DNA from: JAVKEN01 sp040221415
GTDB lineage: Bacteria > Pseudomonadota > Alphaproteobacteria > Rickettsiales > JABSSG01
Assembly (NCBI GenBank): GCA_040221415.1
Contig: JAVKEN010000002.1
Coordinates: 1 to 54,718, forward strand
Length of the DNA: 54,718 bases
Reading direction: 5' to 3'
Below, piece after piece: positions 7,817 to 17,279 of this stretch (within the stretch, counting starts at the first letter, position 1; every line of letters starts with the position of its first letter). The notes beneath the pieces were generated by a model that searched no databases, was not told the origin of the DNA, and saw only the letters and a program-made list of their open reading frames with translations. A program made the translations under genes and the position numbers.

Positions 7817-9054
7817 TGATAAGCTATGTAGGTGGGTCTTTGCATATAGAACAAGTGCCAATTAAGAAATTGGCATTTAAATACGGCACTCCGTCGTATA
7901 TTTATTCCAAAAATAAAATAATAGAAAATTACAAGGCTTACAGAGATGCATATAGTAAGTTTTCTCCGATTATTTGCTATGCAGTTAAAGCTTGTTCAAA
8001 CATAAATATATTAAAAATTATTAGCAATTTAGGGGCAGGATTCGAGTGCGTTTCAGAAGGGGAATACAGGAGAACGCAAATTGCTGACAACATGAATAAT
8101 CGCATAGTTATTTCTGGCGTATGTAAAAGCAAAGCTGAGATAGAACAATATATACAAGGCAATGTTTTGCATATTAATGCCGAGTCTATTGAGGAGATAG
8201 TCGCAATAAATCAAATATCTAAGAATTATAACAAAATAACCAATATAGGAATTAGAATTAACCCAGACGTAAAGCCAAATACGCATGAAAAAATAACTAC
8301 AGGGTCTAAAGAAAATAAATTTGGTGTATTATTTTCTGACTTTAAAGAATCTCTAGAAACTATCAAACAATGTAACCACTTAAATATTGAATCTTTATCA
8401 TTTCATATTGGTTCACAGATAGTAAATATTGAAGCATACGAACTTGCATATACAAAAATAGCTGAGATACTTGAATTTATAAGAACTCAGAACATACACC
8501 CTAAATATATTAATATTGGGGGAGGTGTAGGAATCTCTTATCACAACCAGAAAACTATAAACTTGGGTAAATTAGCTCAATTATATAATCGCATCTTAAG
8601 TCATTTTAATCTTCAATTAATAATTGAACCAGGAAGATTCATAACGGGCAACGCTGGGATTCTTTTGTCAAAAATCATTAGCATAAAACACTCTAAAGAA
8701 TGTAGGCCATTTTTATTCATAGACGCAGGAATGAATGATTTCTTACGTACAGCAATGTATGGATGCAATCATAAGATTATCCCAATAGCACAACAAGAAT
8801 CTTCTGGGCACGTTTATCAAATAGCAGGCCCTATTTGTGAATCTTCTGATATCTTCGATAAGAATTACACCTCCTCCAAACCGCAAATTGGTGATTTTAT
8901 AGCCATTCTTGATGCTGGGGCATACTGCGCATCGATGTCTTCTAATTATAATAGCAGGCCTTTATTATGCGAGGTCCTTATTGATAAGAATCAAGACGCA
9001 CTGATACGTAAAAGACAGCCATTAGAAGATTTATTTAAATATGAATTGATTTAG
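7816..9054 (+). CDS. lysA: Diaminopimelate decarboxylase
   Basis: Converts meso-diaminopimelate to L-lysine using pyridoxal phosphate. The 412 residues are of the fold-III decarboxylase type: the PLP lysine is Lys58 in CYAVKA, the phosphate-binding glycine loop is NIGGGVGISY near 235-244, with EPGRFI near 275 and PICESSDIF near 340 providing other active-site residues. The C-terminal block resembles the family's ending. It is coupled to lptM. With dapB at 17330 it indicates an active DAP/lysine branch, which also feeds peptidoglycan. Confidence 0.95.
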   Translation: MISYVGGSLHIEQVPIKKLAFKYGTPSYIYSKNKIIENYKAYRDAYSKFSPIICYAVKACSNINILKIISNLGAGFECVSEGEYRRTQIADNMNNRIVISGVCKSKAEIEQYIQGNVLHINAESIEEIVAINQISKNYNKITNIGIRINPDVKPNTHEKITTGSKENKFGVLFSDFKESLETIKQCNHLNIESLSFHIGSQIVNIEAYELAYTKIAEILEFIRTQNIHPKYINIGGGVGISYHNQKTINLGKLAQLYNRILSHFNLQLIIEPGRFITGNAGILLSKIISIKHSKECRPFLFIDAGMNDFLRTAMYGCNHKIIPIAQQESSGHVYQIAGPICESSDIFDKNYTSSKPQIGDFIAILDAGAYCASMSSNYNSRPLLCEVLIDKNQDALIRKRQPLEDLFKYELI

Positions 9055-9075
9055 TGTATATTTGGTATCAGTTTA

Positions 9076-9765
9076 ATGCACTACACAATGATAAAAAAGC
9101 ATATTTTAATTGTCGATGATGATGATCGAATAAGAAGTTTGTTGGCACAATATCTTAAAAAAAATGGCTTCATAGTCTCAACATCAAAAGACACTCTGGA
9201 GGCAAGGAGGGCGCTAGAGAAACTCGATTTAGACCTAATTATCCTAGATATCATGCTTCCTGGAGAAAATGGCAAAGACTTCGCGCGATATTTGCGTAGG
9301 ATTTCTCCTATATCTATAATTATGCTAACTGCCTTAGGAGAAACATCTGATAGGGTAGAGGGCCTTGAATCTGGGGCTGACGACTATTTGCCGAAACCTT
9401 TTGAACCAAAAGAACTGTTACTAAGAATTGATAACATATTAAAACGCTCTTCATATAAACTTTATCCTAAAGAAGAAGTTTCTTATTTCGGAGATATAGC
9501 CTTTAATGCAAAGAAAAATATTGTAACCAAGGATAATAGTCAGATCAAATTAAGTGATGGGGAGAGTAGATTGCTGTCATTTCTCCTGTCAAAAATTAAC
9601 AAGGTTGTTAGTAGAGAAGAAATATCGAGACATCTTCATAATATAAACTCCCGTTCTGTTGACGTTCAAATCACAAGACTTAGAAACAAAATCGAAGCAG
9701 AACCAAAGAACCCTGTATATCTTCAATCTATCAGAAATAAAGGATACATTCTTCATGCGGATTAA
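9076..9765 (+). CDS. OmpR-family response regulator
   Basis: The 229 residues contain a receiver domain (acidic Asp14-17, phosphoacceptor Asp58 in LDIMLPG, Thr85, Lys107 in LPKPF) and a winged-helix output domain (about 135-226, ending RNKGYILHAD). This is a DNA-binding regulator controlled by phosphorylation, almost certainly by the kinase encoded next, whose start overlaps by 11 bp. A second ATG at 9088 (MIKKHILIVDD) is an equally possible start; neither has a clear Shine-Dalgarno. The regulated genes are unknown. OmpR/EnvZ-like pairs are known in Rickettsiales. Confidence 0.9.
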   Translation: MHYTMIKKHILIVDDDDRIRSLLAQYLKKNGFIVSTSKDTLEARRALEKLDLDLIILDIMLPGENGKDFARYLRRISPISIIMLTALGETSDRVEGLESGADDYLPKPFEPKELLLRIDNILKRSSYKLYPKEEVSYFGDIAFNAKKNIVTKDNSQIKLSDGESRLLSFLLSKINKVVSREEISRHLHNINSRSVDVQITRLRNKIEAEPKNPVYLQSIRNKGYILHAD

Positions 9766-11050
9766 AGACATCATGCCAAAATCATTTTTAACAAGAATGA
9801 TTATAATCATTGCGATACCCATGGTTATATCCCAAATAATTTCAACAATTATTTTCTATCAAAGACATTGGGATTCAATGGAAGACAAACTTTTAGATTC
9901 TTTAGTAAGTGAAATTAGCTACATAAATTTATTATATAAAACTAATAATATAAAATCTGATCACATTCTAAAAAAGCATCCCTCAATAGTAATCAAGGTA
10001 TCGAATAGACATCTCACATTGACAGACAACATTCACAAAACAAAATTAAAAAATGTACTGTTAGAATTGCGAGAAAAATTGAACAACAATATACAACAAA
10101 AAGTACAGGTTTCATACTCTCCAAAATTCAAACAAATTGTTGTAGATGTAGCGCACAAAGATTTTGACATCATATTCTTTTTTTCAAGAAAAAAAATATA
10201 CTCAGTTTCTGTTTCATTATTCACATATTGGAGCATTGGCAGTTCAATAGTCTTACTTCTTATAACGATAATTTTTGCAAAAAATCAGATCCGCTCAATT
10301 TCAAATTTGAGTAGCGTTGCTGAAAAAATTGGCAAAGGTCAAAAAAATATTACTTTCAAACCACAAGGCGCAAAAGAAATTAGGAATGCATGGCACGCCT
10401 TAAGAATAATGCACCACAGGGTAGAAAAGCAGATAAAGCAAAGAACCGAACTTTTAGCAGGCGTGTCTCATGACCTCAAAACACCTATCACAAGAATGAA
10501 GTTGCACCTTGAGCTTTTGGATGACAAAGAAAAACAGCATCTTCTTGAAGATTTAAAGCAAATGGAAAATATAGTCAGTGAGTATCTCGATTTTGCATAT
10601 AGCGAGGAAACTGTAAAAACCAAATTCGTAGATTTATCATCTTTATTACAGAAAATTATAACTCCATATAAAAAGCAATTTAGCAATATTACTTACTCGA
10701 TAGATAGAAAGATATACGCAAACATCCGAGAGAATCAAATCTCTAGAGCTATAGTAAATTTCATAGATAACTCAATTAAATTTTCTACAAAGATAGCTAT
10801 CTCTCTAAAAGGCAGTAAAAACTGTGCAATTATTGAAATCCACGACAATGGGCCAGGAATCTCAAAATCAGAAATGAACAAGGTTCTGGAACCATTCTAC
10901 AGAGTAGAAAATTCTCGTAATAAAGACTCAGGCGGAATAGGGCTTGGTATGTCAATTGCAAACGATATAATCTCGCGACACGGTGGAAAGTTAAGATTAT
11001 CAAATAGTAACCTTGGCGGGTTACTAGTGCAAATTGAACTACCTTTTTAG
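9755..11050 (+). CDS. EnvZ-like sensor histidine kinase
   Basis: The 431 residues run: membrane helix 1 (about 11-33), a periplasmic loop of about 120 residues, membrane helix 2 (about 157-174), HAMP (about 175-225), a HisKA dimerisation domain with phospho-His239 in GVSHDLKTP, and an ATPase domain with N-box (NFIDNSIKFS), G1 (DNGPGIS) and G2 (GGIGLGMSIA). The ATG at 9755 was chosen over an earlier in-frame codon (9659) because MRIKDIMPKSFLTRM begins the first helix and gives the usual short overlap with the regulator gene. The signal sensed is not readable. It converges on ssb with a 3 bp gap. Confidence 0.9.
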   Translation: MRIKDIMPKSFLTRMIIIIAIPMVISQIISTIIFYQRHWDSMEDKLLDSLVSEISYINLLYKTNNIKSDHILKKHPSIVIKVSNRHLTLTDNIHKTKLKNVLLELREKLNNNIQQKVQVSYSPKFKQIVVDVAHKDFDIIFFFSRKKIYSVSVSLFTYWSIGSSIVLLLITIIFAKNQIRSISNLSSVAEKIGKGQKNITFKPQGAKEIRNAWHALRIMHHRVEKQIKQRTELLAGVSHDLKTPITRMKLHLELLDDKEKQHLLEDLKQMENIVSEYLDFAYSEETVKTKFVDLSSLLQKIITPYKKQFSNITYSIDRKIYANIRENQISRAIVNFIDNSIKFSTKIAISLKGSKNCAIIEIHDNGPGISKSEMNKVLEPFYRVENSRNKDSGGIGLGMSIANDIISRHGGKLRLSNSNLGGLLVQIELPF

Positions 11051-11053
11051 AAA

Positions 11054-11500
11054 TTAGAACGGTATATCATCATCCAAATTTTCATGAGAAAATGGTGCCT
11101 TATCTTCTTCCAAACTTTGCGAATTGCGGGACTCATTTCTGTCATTAGATCTACTATCAAGCATAGTTATGCTTCCGTTAAATCCTTGAATAACTACCTC
11201 AGTAGTATATTTTTCTTGCCCTGATGAATCTTCCCACTTTCTAGTTTGTAAGCTGCCTTCAACAAAAATCTTAGAGCCTTTTTTTATATAGTTTTTAATG
11301 ACATTTACTAAACCATCTGAAAATACGACCACGCGATGCCACTCTGTTTTTTCTCTTTTTTCACCAGTGTTTTTATCCTTCCAATGTTCAGATGTCGCCA
11401 GAACAATTTGTGCTATTTCTTTTCCTTCTTGTGTTGTCCTTATCTCAGGATCTTTACCGACATTTCCAATAAGCATCACTTTGTTTAAACTTCCTGCCAT
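11054..11500 (-). CDS. ssb: Single-stranded DNA-binding protein
   Basis: The 148 residues contain an N-terminal OB fold (SLNKVMLIGNVGKDPEIR through EKTEWHRVVVF), a flexible linker rich in Ser, Asn and Asp, and the acidic protein-interaction tip DDDIPF. SSB coats single-stranded DNA in replication, repair and recombination. The ATG at 11500 has a GGAG Shine-Dalgarno 9 bp upstream. It diverges from uvrA, the common ssb/uvrA arrangement, and its likely promoter overlaps a 12-bp palindrome. Confidence 0.96.
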   Translation of the reverse strand: MAGSLNKVMLIGNVGKDPEIRTTQEGKEIAQIVLATSEHWKDKNTGEKREKTEWHRVVVFSDGLVNVIKNYIKKGSKIFVEGSLQTRKWEDSSGQEKYTTEVVIQGFNGSITMLDSRSNDRNESRNSQSLEEDKAPFSHENLDDDIPF

Positions 11501-11535
11501 AAGAAAAAACTCCTAATAAATTGTTTAAAAAAAAA

Positions 11536-11563
11536 TCTATAGGCCTATAATAGGCTGATTCAA
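11536..11563 (-). promoter_or_regulatory. Putative ssb promoter
   Basis: On the minus strand, TTGAAT (11558-11563) and TATAGA (11536-11541) are separated by 16 bp and lie 36 bp before the ssb start. The spacer contains most of the 12-bp palindrome described next. Confidence 0.4.
11538..11551. promoter_or_regulatory. 12-bp palindrome overlapping both ssb and uvrA promoter elements
   Basis: TATAGGCCTATA at 11538-11549 is a perfect palindrome centred in the 88 bp gap between divergent ssb and uvrA. A perfect TATAAT at 11546-11551 could be the uvrA -10 element, though no strong -35 is visible at normal spacing. The alphaproteobacterial LexA box (GTTC-N7-GTTC) is not present. An operator role is inference. 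Confidence 0.3.
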
Positions 11564-11588
11564 AATTAAAAACCATAAAATATTATAT

Positions 11589-14417
11589 ATGTTAGAAAAA
11601 ATAGAGATTCGTGGTGCAAAAGAACATAATCTTAAGAATGTTAATATCGACTTACCAAAAAATAAATTTATTGTATTCACGGGGCTAAGTGGATCGGGTA
11701 AATCTTCTCTAGCGTTTGATACCATATATGCCGAAGGTCAAAGACGTTATGTTGAAAGCCTATCTGCCTATGCACGGCAATTTCTTCAATTAAATAATAA
11801 ACCTGATGTTGAATCAATAAAAGGCCTATCCCCTGCAATTGCAATAGATCAAAAAACTACTTCTAAAAATCCACGATCTACCGTAGGAACAATCACTGAA
11901 ATTTATGATTATCTGAGGTTGTTATATGCCAGGATTGGAATCCCTTATTCCCCAGCAACGGGGGAACCTATAGAAAAACAATCTTCTTCACAGATTGTTG
12001 AGAAAATAAAAGATTTACCTTTAGGCACTAAAATATACATTTTGGCCCCAATCATCAATGGAGAAAAAGGAGAGCACAGAAAAGAACTTTTAAAGCTCAG
12101 AAAACAGGGGTTTCAAAGGGTAAAGGTGAATGATGTAGTCAACGAACTGGATGACCTACCTCAAATTGACAAAAACAAAAAAAATATCATTGATCTTGTC
12201 GTTGACAGGCTAGTAATCGAAGAAGAAATGGGTAACCGTTTGGCTGATAGCGTGGAGACAGGATTAAAACTAAGTGATGGCATAATAAAAGTTGAAATTT
12301 TAGATGACGGCAAAAGTAACATACAAACATATTCAGAGAGATTCTCTTGTCCTGTGTCAGGATTTCAAATAGAAGAGATAGAGCCTAGAATTTTTTCATT
12401 CAACAGCCCTTTTGGAGCCTGCAAAATATGTGATGGCATAGGCATAGAGCATTACTTTGACCCTAATCTTGTAGTCCCTAATTCTGACAAGTCAGTATTT
12501 GAAGGCGCTATTGTTCCATGGGAATCAACAAAAACCAGAGAACAGCAACAACTACTAGAGGGTCTTGCCAAACATTTTAAATTTAGTGTCCACACACCAT
12601 TTAAGAATCTAAGTACAGAGGTTCAAAACATTATAATGTATGGAGCTAATGAAAAAATTCAAATCTCCATGCAAATTGGTCTTACAGAAAATAAAACAGA
12701 GCTCTTTTTTCCTGGAGTTATAAAAGACTTAGAGAAAAAAATACGGGATAGCTCCACTTCATGGATTTATGATGATTTAAAAAAATTTCAATCCACTAGA
12801 AATTGTAAGTCTTGTGGTGGAATGAGGTTAAGAAAAGAATCCTTATGCATCAAAATAAATGGACTGAATATAGGAGAAGTATCCGCCCTCACAATTAAAC
12901 GTGCAAAGATTTGGTTTGATAATTTGTCATCGCATTTAAATACCACTCAAAATCAAATAGGCAAAAGAATTATAAAGGAAATATCGCAGAGACTTAGCTT
13001 TCTAATGAATGTAGGGTTAGATTACTTAACTATATCAAGAAACTCTGGAACATTATCCGGAGGAGAAAGTCAACGTATTAGATTAGCCTCACAGATAGGA
13101 TCGGGTCTTACTGGAGTTTTATACGTGCTTGATGAGCCTTCAATTGGCTTGCACCAGTCTGATAATGATAAGCTCATCAAGACTCTCAAGAATCTCGCTG
13201 AACTGGGAAATACTGTGATCGTTGTTGAGCATGATGAAGAAACCATGGCATCTTCAGAGCATCTAGTTGATATTGGTCCAGGAGCTGGTATACATGGAGG
13301 AAAAATAATGGCCCAAGGAACTCCTGAAGAAGTCTCCAAAGTAAACGAAAGTATTACAGGCCAGTACTTATCCGGAAAGAATTTTATTGCTATCCCTGAA
13401 AAAAGATTAAAGGGAAATGGAAAATTTATAGAATTGATAGGAGCAACAAGCAACAATCTCAAAAATGTAGATATTAAAATACCGCTGTCTACTTTTACCA
13501 GTGTCACAGGTGTTTCAGGAAGTGGGAAATCAAGCTTGATCATTCATACCTTTTATAAAGCAGCAGCAAAACTTATAGACGGTAAGTCAGTAGCTCCTGA
13601 AAATTACGAAAAAATTTCTGGTCTGGAATACGTCGATAAAATTGTTGATATTAATCAGTCTCCTATTGGAAGAACCCCAAGATCAAATCCAGCAACCTAT
13701 ACTGGAGCATTTAACTTAATAAGAGATTGGTTTACAGCCCTCCCTGAATCAAAAGCTAGAGGATATAAATCTGGCAGGTTTTCTTTTAATGTTAAAGGCG
13801 GCAGGTGCGATACATGTCAAGGGGATGGGGTGCTTAAAATAGAAATGCACTTCTTACCAGACGTCTATGTTAAATGCGATGAATGTAAAGGCAGAAGGTA
13901 TAACAACGAAACTTTGGAGATTAAATATAAGGATAAATCAATTGCGGATGTTCTACAAATGACCGTAGAGGATTCTTACAAATTTTTCGAAAAAATTCCT
14001 CTAATCAGAGACAAGCTAAAGGCACTGCTCGATGTTGGACTTGGTTACATTCAAATTGGACAATCTGCAACCACACTCTCAGGCGGTGAGGCGCAAAGAG
14101 TCAAACTAGCAAAAGAATTGTCAAGGAAGTCTACTGGCAGAACTCTATATATTTTAGATGAGCCTACTACTGGGTTACACACTGAGGATATAAAACGCTT
14201 ACTACAAGTCTTACATAAATTTGTAGAATTAGGAAACACGGTTTTAGTTATCGAACATAACATGGATGTAATAAAAACCTCTGACTATATTATTGATGTC
14301 GGCCCAGGAGGTGGAGATAAAGGAGGAGAAATAGTTTGCACGGGCACTCCGGAACAAATAATACAAAACAAAAAGAGTGTTACAGGTGCTTATTTATATA
14401 AACACTTAAATAAATAA
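11589..14417 (+). CDS. uvrA: Excinuclease ABC subunit A
   Basis: Damage-recognition ATPase of nucleotide excision repair. The 942 residues contain two ABC ATPase modules: Walker A GLSGSGKSS at 32-40 and GVSGSGKSSL near 640, with matching LSGGESQR and LSGGEAQR signatures. There is a central UvrB-interaction region and zinc motifs. The first zinc site reads CPVSG rather than CxxC; to my knowledge this variant is common in alphaproteobacteria. The last zinc site (GGRCDTCQGDG...KCDECKGRR) is intact. Length is normal. It diverges from ssb and converges on tatB with a 2 bp gap. Confidence 0.97.
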   Translation: MLEKIEIRGAKEHNLKNVNIDLPKNKFIVFTGLSGSGKSSLAFDTIYAEGQRRYVESLSAYARQFLQLNNKPDVESIKGLSPAIAIDQKTTSKNPRSTVGTITEIYDYLRLLYARIGIPYSPATGEPIEKQSSSQIVEKIKDLPLGTKIYILAPIINGEKGEHRKELLKLRKQGFQRVKVNDVVNELDDLPQIDKNKKNIIDLVVDRLVIEEEMGNRLADSVETGLKLSDGIIKVEILDDGKSNIQTYSERFSCPVSGFQIEEIEPRIFSFNSPFGACKICDGIGIEHYFDPNLVVPNSDKSVFEGAIVPWESTKTREQQQLLEGLAKHFKFSVHTPFKNLSTEVQNIIMYGANEKIQISMQIGLTENKTELFFPGVIKDLEKKIRDSSTSWIYDDLKKFQSTRNCKSCGGMRLRKESLCIKINGLNIGEVSALTIKRAKIWFDNLSSHLNTTQNQIGKRIIKEISQRLSFLMNVGLDYLTISRNSGTLSGGESQRIRLASQIGSGLTGVLYVLDEPSIGLHQSDNDKLIKTLKNLAELGNTVIVVEHDEETMASSEHLVDIGPGAGIHGGKIMAQGTPEEVSKVNESITGQYLSGKNFIAIPEKRLKGNGKFIELIGATSNNLKNVDIKIPLSTFTSVTGVSGSGKSSLIIHTFYKAAAKLIDGKSVAPENYEKISGLEYVDKIVDINQSPIGRTPRSNPATYTGAFNLIRDWFTALPESKARGYKSGRFSFNVKGGRCDTCQGDGVLKIEMHFLPDVYVKCDECKGRRYNNETLEIKYKDKSIADVLQMTVEDSYKFFEKIPLIRDKLKALLDVGLGYIQIGQSATTLSGGEAQRVKLAKELSRKSTGRTLYILDEPTTGLHTEDIKRLLQVLHKFVELGNTVLVIEHNMDVIKTSDYIIDVGPGGGDKGGEIVCTGTPEQIIQNKKSVTGAYLYKHLNK

Positions 14418-14419
14418 TC

Positions 14420-14719
14420 TTAATTTTTGAATTCTGAAATATTATAAGATTTATACATTTTCCCCTCACTATCAAGAACATATCCATCATGTTCTGATTC
14501 GGAAAGAGGAGGTGAATCTGTTTTTGAGTCTTCAGAGTCTATCTCAATAGCCTTGTTGTGCAAATCGACAAAAAATTCCTCTGCATGTTTCTTGACTTTT
14601 CTGAAAGAATTAATGTATTTCTTGTATGATTTCGCTCCATCGGATATATCTTTTGGTCGAATAAACAGCACAGCCACAATCAAAACAACAAAAAATTCAT
14701 TTAAGGAGATACCAAACAC
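14420..14719 (-). CDS. tatB: TatB-like twin-arginine translocase subunit
   Basis: The 99 residues start MFGISLNEFFVVLIVAVLF: a single N-terminal membrane helix with Glu8, the polar residue characteristic of TatB, then an amphipathic helix and a Ser/Glu/Asp-rich tail. The hinge reads FIRPKDIS, a clear departure from the usual FGPKxLP, so the assignment is moderate. It follows petC without a gap and closes the petABC run. The Rieske protein encoded there is a Tat substrate, which fits the context. tatA and tatC are not in the window. Confidence 0.68.
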   Translation of the reverse strand: MFGISLNEFFVVLIVAVLFIRPKDISDGAKSYKKYINSFRKVKKHAEEFFVDLHNKAIEIDSEDSKTDSPPLSESEHDGYVLDSEGKMYKSYNISEFKN

Positions 14720-15475
14720 TTATTTTACCCCAGACCAAATTCTTTTGTACGAAAAGTACAGGAACAAAGCAAGGATCAATAAGTATACAATGACCTTAAT
14801 TCCCATAACTTTTCTTTTTTCCATTTCAGGCTCAGCAGCCCATTGTAAGAAATTGACGACATCAACACTCATTTGCTCTACATCGGAGTTTGTTCCATCT
14901 AAGTAAGTTATAAGGCTGTCAGACAAAGGAGGTGGCATTGCGATCTGCTTTCCTGGGAAATAAGGGTTATAGTACATACCCTCCACAAGATTAAACCCCG
15001 CTGGCGGAGTATCATTATACCCCGTAAGAAGAGAGTAAACATAATTTGCTCCGTCACTTCTTGCCTTAATAATGAGTGATAAATCTAGAGGATAAGCACC
15101 ATTATTTGCTGCCCTAGAAGCTTTTTCATTAGGATACGGAGAAGGCATTCTATCAAAATGTTTACCTGGCCTAGTAAAGTACTCTCCTTCATCATTAGGA
15201 CCATCTTTTATCTGATATTGTGAAGCAAGTGCTTTAACTTCATCAGTGGTTAGACCTATTTCTTCCAGGTTTCTAAAACTAACTAACTCTAATGAATGGC
15301 ATGTTGCACACACCTCCTTATAAACCTGAAAGCCTCTTTGTACTGACTGTTTATCAAAACTACCAAATGCACCATCAAAAGACCAAGATCTCTTTTTAGG
15401 AGACATAACTTCATCTGATGCAAACGAGCTAATAGTATATAGAGCACTTAAAACTATCACTATTAATCTAAACAT
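14720..15475 (-). CDS. petC: Cytochrome c1 of the bc1 complex
   Basis: Accepts electrons from the Rieske protein and passes them to cytochrome c. The 251 residues begin with a signal peptide (about 1-19), have a covalent haem site CATCH at 56-60, the axial-Met region KQIAMPPPLSD, and one C-terminal membrane anchor near 225-245. The ATG at 15475 was chosen over an in-frame GTG at 15487: it gives an 8 bp overlap with petB and a normal signal peptide. The order petA-petB-petC is standard. Confidence 0.95.
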   Translation of the reverse strand: MFRLIVIVLSALYTISSFASDEVMSPKKRSWSFDGAFGSFDKQSVQRGFQVYKEVCATCHSLELVSFRNLEEIGLTTDEVKALASQYQIKDGPNDEGEYFTRPGKHFDRMPSPYPNEKASRAANNGAYPLDLSLIIKARSDGANYVYSLLTGYNDTPPAGFNLVEGMYYNPYFPGKQIAMPPPLSDSLITYLDGTNSDVEQMSVDVVNFLQWAAEPEMEKRKVMGIKVIVYLLILALFLYFSYKRIWSGVK

Positions 15476-16670
15476 CTTTTGCAACACTTATTGATTTAGG
15501 AATAGGCAAAGTTTTTTCATACTTAGATAGTATTGGAACTACTAGGAAAAAATGCAAAAAGTAGTAAAATGTTGCTAGCCGACCAAAAAATATGTACCAA
15601 CCTTCAGGAGGGTTTCCTCCAATATACCCAAGAAGCACAACATCAAAAATAAAGACCCAATAAAAAATTTTAAACTTTGGTCTGTAGGAAGCGCTTTTCA
15701 CTTTAGATTTATCTAGCCATGGCAAAGCAAATAGAACAGCTATAGAACCAAACATAGCAATCACCCCTCCTAATTTGCTAGGAATAGCACGTAAGATTGC
15801 GTAAAAAGGAAGAAAATACCATTCGGGAACAATATGAGGCGGGGTTACCATTGGGTCAGCTTGTATATAATTATCTGGATGACCTAAGTAATTTGGCTGA
15901 TAAAATACAAAATAAGCAAATAATATAAAAAACACTGCAAATCCAAAAAAATCTTTTATTGTATAATAGGGATGGAAGGGGATAGTGTCTTTCTTAGATT
16001 TAACCTCAACTCCTGTTGGATTATTAGATCCATGCATGTGTAGCGCAATAATATGCAGAACCACTAGAGCTACAATTATAAACGGTAAAAGATAATGCAG
16101 CACGAAGAATCTATTTAGCGTCGGATCATCTACAGCGAATCCTCCCCAAAGCCATTGTACGATGCTTTCGCCTATAACAGGTATCGCTGAGAATAAATTA
16201 GTAATAACAGTAGCGCCCCAAAAACTCATTTGCCCCCACGGAAGAACATAACCCATAAAAGCAGTAGCCATCATCATCAAAAAAATAAATAGCCCAAAAA
16301 ACCATACCAATTCTCTGGGGGATTTATATGATCCGTAATATAAACCTCTCCCTATATGGACATAGACTGCCATAAAAAACATTGATGCTCCTACAGCATG
16401 CATATACCTAATCAACCATCCATAATTAACATTCCTCATTATATTTTCTACACTGGCAAATGCAGTATTAGCATTTGGAGAATAGTGCATAGCAAGAAAT
16501 AATCCTGTTAATATTTGAATCACCAAGGCTATTCCTGCAATAGAGCCGAAACTCCACATATAGTTTAAGTTTTTTGGGGTTCTGTATTCACCTAGATGTT
16601 TAATAAAGCTGAAAACTGGCAGTCTGTAATCTATCCACGCAATAACTCCATCTTTTTTACTTTTAGTCAT
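15468..16670 (-). CDS. petB: Cytochrome b of the bc1 complex
   Basis: The membrane core of ubiquinol-cytochrome c reductase, carrying two b-type haems and both quinone sites. The 400 residues include eight predicted membrane helices and hallmark blocks: GSIAGIALVIQILTGLFLAMHY, the RYMHAVGASMFF and HYLLPF...HIIALHMHGSNNP haem regions, and PEWYFLPFYAILR (the PEWY quinone-oxidation motif). Length is normal for an alphaproteobacterial cytochrome b. It sits 4 bp after petA and overlaps petC. Confidence 0.97.
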   Translation of the reverse strand: MTKSKKDGVIAWIDYRLPVFSFIKHLGEYRTPKNLNYMWSFGSIAGIALVIQILTGLFLAMHYSPNANTAFASVENIMRNVNYGWLIRYMHAVGASMFFMAVYVHIGRGLYYGSYKSPRELVWFFGLFIFLMMMATAFMGYVLPWGQMSFWGATVITNLFSAIPVIGESIVQWLWGGFAVDDPTLNRFFVLHYLLPFIIVALVVLHIIALHMHGSNNPTGVEVKSKKDTIPFHPYYTIKDFFGFAVFFILFAYFVFYQPNYLGHPDNYIQADPMVTPPHIVPEWYFLPFYAILRAIPSKLGGVIAMFGSIAVLFALPWLDKSKVKSASYRPKFKIFYWVFIFDVVLLGYIGGNPPEGWYIFFGRLATFYYFLHFFLVVPILSKYEKTLPIPKSISVAKDV

Positions 16671-16674
16671 TTAA

Positions 16675-17208
16675 CTAGCCAATTTTTATTTTAGTATCAC
16701 TAATAAATTCATAATCAGGAACTATTAAATTTAAAGGAGCTGGTCCCTTACGAATTCTACCAGAAGTATCATAATGCGATCCATGGCAGGGACAGAACCA
16801 TCCATGATAATCTCCTGAGTCACCTATAGGAATACATCCTAAATGCGTGCACACCCCTATCATAACCAACCATTGAGATTTTCCTGGCTTCACCCTAGCA
16901 GAGTCAGGTTGAGGGTCTGGTAAAGAATGCCAGTTAACGTCTTGTGCTTCTTGAACATCTTTTTGCGTACGATGCCTCACAAAAACAGGCTTTCCTCGCC
17001 AAAGAACTTTGACTGTCTGCCCAACATCTATCGGATTGAGATCAACTTCCACAGAAGCTAAAGCTAAGACATCTGCCGAAGGATTCATTGAATCAATAAA
17101 TGGCCACAAAGCTGTTGCGCCTCCAACTGCCGTCAATGCACTAGCTGTTAGAACAATAAAATCTCTTCTTTTTTGGTTCTCAGGAGAGTTTTTATTTGTC
17201 TTTTTCAT
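16675..17208 (-). CDS. petA: Rieske iron-sulfur subunit of the bc1 complex
   Basis: The 177 residues carry a Tat-type N-terminus (QKRRDFIVLTASALTA) that serves as signal and membrane anchor, and a Rieske domain. The 2Fe-2S ligands are Cys120 and His122 (CTHLGC) and Cys139 and His142 (CPCHGSHYD), with Cys125 and Cys141 as the stabilising disulfide. It is the first gene of petABC-tatB and diverges from dapB. Confidence 0.97.
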   Translation of the reverse strand: MKKTNKNSPENQKRRDFIVLTASALTAVGGATALWPFIDSMNPSADVLALASVEVDLNPIDVGQTVKVLWRGKPVFVRHRTQKDVQEAQDVNWHSLPDPQPDSARVKPGKSQWLVMIGVCTHLGCIPIGDSGDYHGWFCPCHGSHYDTSGRIRKGPAPLNLIVPDYEFISDTKIKIG

Positions 17209-17279
17209 TAATTTTTACCCATCAACTAACGACAAAATTTATACACTAACGAAGTTCAATTATCAAATATTCGTTTGGA

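Noticed and set aside
9659..9754. In-frame upstream start of the histidine kinase inside the response regulator gene
   Set aside because: It would add 32 residues without kinase-like character and overlap the regulator by over 100 bp; the ATG at 9755 begins the first membrane helix.
13070..13543. 157-codon open frame antisense to uvrA
   Set aside because: It is antisense to conserved UvrA ATPase motifs; the length reflects the coding pattern of uvrA.
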